Positions 60,543 to 64,000 of a DNA stretch of 64,000 bases are shown here, in pieces. The notes under the pieces are model-generated. The model did not search any database, was not told the origin of the DNA, and was given only the letters and a program-made list of their open reading frames with translations. The first letter of the stretch is position 1; each line of letters begins with the position of its first letter. The stretch is from DATBJG01 sp963790545 (GTDB lineage: Bacteria; Acidobacteriota; Vicinamibacteria; Vicinamibacterales; JAMQPK01): NCBI GenBank assembly GCA_963790545.1, contig CAWBPA010000025.1:124001-188000 (forward strand), written 5' to 3'. The position numbers and the translations under genes were made by a program.

Positions 60543-62360
60543 TTAGTGTCTCCAAGGGGTTTTCGCTTGCGTGAAGCCCGCAGGGCCCAGCCTCGAGCTG
60601 ATATCGTCACGCTGACGGAGTCGCGCGGCGTCGAGGAGCATGTCACCAGCCCAGCGGTACACGTTTCGTTCCTCGACGAGTGCCCGCAACGCTCGCATGC
60701 GGCTCTGCTGTTCGTCCGGGGGCAGCCGGAGCGCGGCGATCAGCACGTCGGCCACGCCGTCCACGTCGTACGGATTGACAATGAACGCGTCTGCCAGCTC
60801 TCGCGCCGCACCGGCAAAACGGCTCAGGATCAGCACACCACGCTCATCCTCTCTGGCCGACACAAATTCTTTCGCAACGAGGTTCATCCCGTCATGGAGG
60901 CTGCTCACATAGCACACCTCGGCGGCACGATAGTAACGGACGACCTCGGATGGCTCGACGTGCCGGTCGATGAGCACGATCGGCTGATACCCGTCGACCC
61001 GAAAGCGCTCGTTGATGCGGGCGGCCTCTTCGCGCACCCGCTCGCCAAATTCACGATACTTGTCGATCCGCACTCGGCTGGGAGACACAATCTGCACGAA
61101 CGTGGCCCGGGCGCCGCGCTCGAGTACGCGTTCCGCCGTCAGTAGGCGCTCCTCGATGCCCTTGGTGTAGTCGAGACGGTCGACCGACAACACAATCGGC
61201 ATGTCCGCATCGAGCCGCAGTTCTTCGCGCACTCCGCGGCGGCACGTTTCGATCGATGGCGCACCCTCGACCCATCGGTTCGGCCATTCGATCGAGATCG
61301 GATACGACCGCACGAGCGTTGTTCGACGGCGGTGCACGATGGCAGCATCCTCGCGATCGAGACGTGCCTCAAGCGTGCGATCCACGCTGTCGAAGAAGTT
61401 ACGACAGTGCTGCCAGGTCTGGAAACCGAGAATGCTGCTGCCCAGAAGCCCATCGAGCAGCGCCTCCTGATACGGGCAAATCGCAAAACGCTCGGCGTGC
61501 GGCCACGGGATATGCCAGAAGGTGAGGATGGTCGCACGAGGAAAGCGATCGCGCAGCAACCGTGGCACAAGCGCAAGGTGGTAATCCTGCACGAGCACGA
61601 TGGGATTGTCAGAATCGAGCTCCTCGGCCACGGCGTCGGCGAAGCGTTCGTTGACGATGCGATATTGATCCCAGTCGGTGCGCCGGAAGACCGGTTGCGC
61701 CGGCGCCTGATGACAGAGCGGCCAGAGCGCCTCGTTTGCAAACCCGTAGTAGTAGCCGCGCTCCTCCTCTTCGCTCAGCCAGAGCCGCTGTAATGAGTAC
61801 GAGGCATCGCCGGTTTGAACGACACACCGTCCGTCGGGATCTGCGGCCGCGCGATCCGCGGGACCACTGGCGTGTGCGACCCACAAACCAGAACAGGCTC
61901 GCACCACGGGCTCGAGCGCAGTGACGAGCCCGCTCACCGGATGCCGCGCGACGATCGTGCCTGCTTCGCTCCAGTCGTGAATGCACGGCTCGCGATTGGC
62001 GACAACGACCACGCGTTCACCCTGGAGACGAGCGCGAAGGGTGTGCTTGAGCCGACGCGCCGTCCACGGCGTCACGCCCGACAGGTCACTGACGATGTCC
62101 GCTTTCGATACAGTCGTGCTTCTGAGGTTGGATTTGAGCGGCCGTCGTATGGGGGCGGGCAAAGCTCCCGCCGCTCCGGGACTTGCGAGCGATGCGACCA
62201 CTGCGGATGCTGCCGCCACGCACGCGGATCCGACCCGCGACACGCCGCTGACTGCGTTGACCAGCGCACCCGCTGCTCTCCAGACCTGGACCATCCCTAC
62301 GGTCTTTGTATCATGCCGCGCCGCGTCCTCCAACCCCTGTTTGCCTGCGAACAAATCCAT
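60543..62360 (-). CDS. otsA: Alpha,alpha-trehalose-6-phosphate synthase with an N-terminal hydrophobic extension
   Basis: 605 residues at most; ATG at 62360 or 62294, neither with a clear ribosome-binding site. From about residue 113 it is a GT20 enzyme: ERVVVVANREPCIHDW, HPVSGLVTALEPVVRACSGLWVAHASG, SEEEERGYYYGFANEALWPLCH, VLVQDYHLALVPRLLRDRFPRATILTFWHIPWPHAERFAICPY, LSVDRLDYTKGIEERLLTAERVL (Arg/Lys that bind UDP-glucose phosphate), DRHVEPSEVVRYYRAAEVCYVSSLHDGMNLVAKEFVSAR. It joins UDP-glucose and glucose-6-phosphate. The first 110 residues, with an Ala/Val-rich stretch (SACVAAASAVVASLASPGAAGAL), are absent in E. coli OtsA and could associate with the membrane. Confidence 0.94.
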   Translation of the reverse strand: MDLFAGKQGLEDAARHDTKTVGMVQVWRAAGALVNAVSGVSRVGSACVAAASAVVASLASPGAAGALPAPIRRPLKSNLRSTTVSKADIVSDLSGVTPWTARRLKHTLRARLQGERVVVVANREPCIHDWSEAGTIVARHPVSGLVTALEPVVRACSGLWVAHASGPADRAAADPDGRCVVQTGDASYSLQRLWLSEEEERGYYYGFANEALWPLCHQAPAQPVFRRTDWDQYRIVNERFADAVAEELDSDNPIVLVQDYHLALVPRLLRDRFPRATILTFWHIPWPHAERFAICPYQEALLDGLLGSSILGFQTWQHCRNFFDSVDRTLEARLDREDAAIVHRRRTTLVRSYPISIEWPNRWVEGAPSIETCRRGVREELRLDADMPIVLSVDRLDYTKGIEERLLTAERVLERGARATFVQIVSPSRVRIDKYREFGERVREEAARINERFRVDGYQPIVLIDRHVEPSEVVRYYRAAEVCYVSSLHDGMNLVAKEFVSAREDERGVLILSRFAGAARELADAFIVNPYDVDGVADVLIAALRLPPDEQQSRMRALRALVEERNVYRWAGDMLLDAARLRQRDDISSRLGPAGFTQAKTPWRH

Positions 62361-62426
62361 TGCGCACGATTGCTGTTGGTTGCATCGCGCTCGTCGGTGA
62401 TCACCTTGGTGTAAGCGGGGGGGAAG

Positions 62427-63302
62427 TTACCAGTAAGTCGGCACCGCACCAAGGTCAGCGCCACATTGGCACGTGGCACCGAGCGCGTCGCGGCTCACCA
62501 TCTTTCCGCATGACGAGCACCGAGCCCACAATGTGTTGATGCGATCAGGAACCCACACGCTGGTCCATCCTCCTGCCGCCACGTCTGGTCCGAAGAATGC
62601 CTTTGTCGCCTCGGCGTGCACGCCCCCGGTAAGGAGCTGCGCCGGATCGGCCGGCGTCTCCCATGCCGAGATCGTCAGCATGCGATCGCCAATGACGACG
62701 CCGACCCAGCCTTGGAACCCGCGCATCCTGGGCATCTCCGACGCGACCTGGCGGCTGTAGTCGCGAACGCGCTCCACGTCCTCGCTCGACCGAGCCTGCA
62801 GCGCGGTGATGCTGAAGGCGCCTGGCTGACGAGACGATTGCCCACCCACTCGAACGCTCGTGCCAAATGTGAACGGACCCAGCGAGCGCGGTTGCACGAC
62901 GATATCGAGTCCCAACTGGCGCGGGACTTCGCCCGAATCGAAGTAGCCTTGAACCGAGTGGATGCCGTCTTCGCTCACGCGGATGAAATCGGCGCCGGGC
63001 AGCACGACAGTCCTGCCGGTTGGTGGCAGTGCACCGAACGGACCGCGGTTGGTGCCTCTCATCGTCCATTCGGCGGCAAACAGATTGCCGTCGGTCGAGC
63101 CGTGGCTTCGCACCTCGAACGTCAGGTCCGGAAAGGAGAGCCAGAGTTGCTCGGCATTCTTCCCGACGGCCTCGCCCGACAGCGGCCCTGGCGTCGTCGG
63201 ATCCGTATAAGTCCCGGCCGCGGCAAATGTCGAGACAATGGCGCGAGCGTCATGCGCGTTCCACGCGTCGAAGTAACGTTGAACGATCTGGTGTCGGTCC
63301 AC
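62427..63302 (-). CDS. SnoaL-like protein with ABM-like and zinc-ribbon segments
   Basis: 291 residues. Residues 1-130 are a SnoaL/NTF2-like domain (IVQRYFDAWNAHDARAIVSTFAAAGTYTDPTTPGPLSGEAV, LSFPDLTFEVRSHG, GALPPTGRTVVLPGADFIRV). Residues about 160-250 resemble an antibiotic-biosynthesis-monooxygenase-type dimeric alpha-beta barrel (SITALQARSSEDVERVRDYSRQVASEMPRMRGFQGWVGVVIGDRMLTISAWETPADPAQLL). The tail has CSSCGKMVSRDALGATCQCG, a four-Cys zinc-ribbon-like motif. This three-part fusion is unusual; I know of no assigned function. It lies 66 bases upstream of otsA on the same strand. Confidence 0.82.
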   Translation of the reverse strand: MDRHQIVQRYFDAWNAHDARAIVSTFAAAGTYTDPTTPGPLSGEAVGKNAEQLWLSFPDLTFEVRSHGSTDGNLFAAEWTMRGTNRGPFGALPPTGRTVVLPGADFIRVSEDGIHSVQGYFDSGEVPRQLGLDIVVQPRSLGPFTFGTSVRVGGQSSRQPGAFSITALQARSSEDVERVRDYSRQVASEMPRMRGFQGWVGVVIGDRMLTISAWETPADPAQLLTGGVHAEATKAFFGPDVAAGGWTSVWVPDRINTLWARCSSCGKMVSRDALGATCQCGADLGAVPTYW

Positions 63303-63633
63303 GGGCCCTCCTCACTGATCTGCGATCCTTTCTTTCGTCATACCTTATATCGCTGGGACAGGTTCGGTGTCGACGGCAACGCTTTAGGTTGAAGGCTGAC
63401 CGACCGATCTGCGAGGGGTGGCGCGCTCGAAGTCGACAAGCCGTTGCCGACATACGGGCCGCGTGCACGTCACTGAGAACTGACGACTGAGAGGCTGTGA
63501 ACATTTCAACGCTAAGGACGCCGAGGCCGCGGAGCCCGCAGAGAAATCCTTAAGGTTAGGATTCCTCAGCGCGCCTCAGCGGCCTCTGCGACCTCTGCGT
63601 GGGGCCTTGAGAACAAAGAACTGAAACTGTCAG
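63303..63633. repeat. Gap holding an ACTGAGA heptamer array and a long AACGCTAAGG element
   Basis: 63472-63499 has units ACTGAGA, ACTGACG, ACTGAGA and GGCTGTG in 7-nt register, the same word as 19491. 63507-63603 is the long form of the AACGCTGAGG palindrome, reverse complement of 44384-44481. Nothing gene-like is seen in the remaining bases (63303-63470). Confidence 0.7.
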
Positions 63634-64000
63634 TTACCAACGAAACGCCGTGCTCGCGGCACCTGTGGCGAGACGCTGATACAGGCCCTGAGCGACCTCG
63701 CGCGGCAGGTAGGGAATGTCAACGCGGTGCGACCGATCGCCCGCGCCGGCCGTGTCCACACGAACGCGACCCATGGCTGCACGGCGATCGAACGGTGATT
63801 CAACGAGCGTCACGGCCTGTACCTTGGCCGTGCGTGCGACCGTCAGATTCCGCCAAAGCCACCCGCTCCTGAACAACACCAAATCGTCGCTTGACGCCCA
63901 CCCCAGGTGATGCACGTAGCGGTGTGCCGCCAGAAGATTCCACGGAAGAGCCACGATGAGCACTCCGAGCGCCCAGTGGCCCGACGAGATCCATTGCTCG
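63634..64000 (-). CDS. Bacterial PH-domain membrane protein (YdbT-like), 5' part outside window
   Basis: The frame is open from the right edge to the TAA at 63634, giving 122 visible residues. It starts in a hydrophobic segment (HWALGVLIVALPWNLLAAHRYVHHLG) and continues WASSDDLVLFRSGWLWRNLTVARTAKVQAVTLVESPFDRRAAMGRVRVDTAGAG and VDIPYLPREVAQGLYQRLATG. The 'r.G.l.r....vp..kvQ.v....sp..R..g...v.v.tAg' pattern is the bPH2/DUF304 domain, and the C-terminal position fits YdbT-type proteins with repeated PH domains. Function: membrane-associated, role unclear. Confidence 0.82.
   Translation of the reverse strand, partial: EQWISSGHWALGVLIVALPWNLLAAHRYVHHLGWASSDDLVLFRSGWLWRNLTVARTAKVQAVTLVESPFDRRAAMGRVRVDTAGAGDRSHRVDIPYLPREVAQGLYQRLATGAASTAFRW

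Overview
The window is a high-GC, chromosome-like stretch with no rRNA, tRNA, phage or plasmid genes. Its gene content points to an Acidobacteriota bacterium, probably of the Vicinamibacteria type. The indicators are a PadR regulator followed by two large MacB/FtsX-type permeases with the acidobacterial 'ADOP' N-terminal domain, a DUF1592-DUF1552-ankyrin cluster, a DUF5916 outer-membrane protein, DUF6152, PQQ-propeller and secreted amidohydrolase proteins, and a Ser/Thr kinase with TolB-like and TPR regions. This assignment is inference; no marker gene is present.

Layout. 1-2.2 kb: partner-switching operon (STAS, SnoaL-like protein, FHA-GAF-PP2C phosphatase). 2.5-4.7 kb: DUF5916 barrel protein. 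5-6.8 kb: MBL-rhodanese sulfur enzyme and DUF6152 protein. 7-13 kb: cytochrome-type DUF1592, Tat-exported DUF1552 and ankyrin genes. 13-17 kb: diheme c-type protein, beta-barrel, degenerate serine hydrolase, DUF4390 and a secreted unknown. 17-26 kb: MetE-like enzyme, binding protein, cupin, ATP-grasp, M20 hydrolase and Zn-alcohol dehydrogenase, separated by large GTGC/GCAC repeat arrays, two of which enclose four-helix-bundle genes. 26-38 kb: PQQ propellers, GDPD, amidohydrolase, aldolase, aldo/keto reductase, DUF2339 and UMF1 transporter. 39-44.3 kb: methionine/folate block (MTHFR-like, metR, metE, metF) with a recognisable MetR operator. 44.5-48.8 kb: Tat hydrolase, binding protein, kinase. 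48.8-57.4 kb: PadR, two ADOP permeases, ABC ATPase and permease. 57.5-64 kb: acetamidase/formamidase, Gly/Pro-rich secreted protein, otsA-otsB trehalose operon, SnoaL/zinc-ribbon protein, and a partial bacterial-PH protein.

Two features dominate the non-coding sequence. First, nearly every larger intergenic gap holds short-word tandem repeats, very often with a 7-nt period, frequently followed by their reverse complement. The words differ (GGTGCNK, GGGATTC, GTCTGAA, ACTGAAA, GGCTCTN) but the architecture is shared. The GGTGC class is largest and twice carries a four-helix-bundle protein gene (IVP/Avd-like family) in the loop of the inverted repeat. Some arrays run into gene 3' ends, and one lies in frame inside a gene. 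This is the best candidate for an undescribed element system.

Second, about twenty single-base frameshifts break otherwise well-conserved genes (DUF5916, DUF1592, ankyrin, serine hydrolase, alcohol dehydrogenase, PQQ protein, GDPD, metR, both ADOPs). Their density and recurring contexts suggest indel errors in the assembly rather than decay, so broken genes are given as single CDS spans with break points noted.
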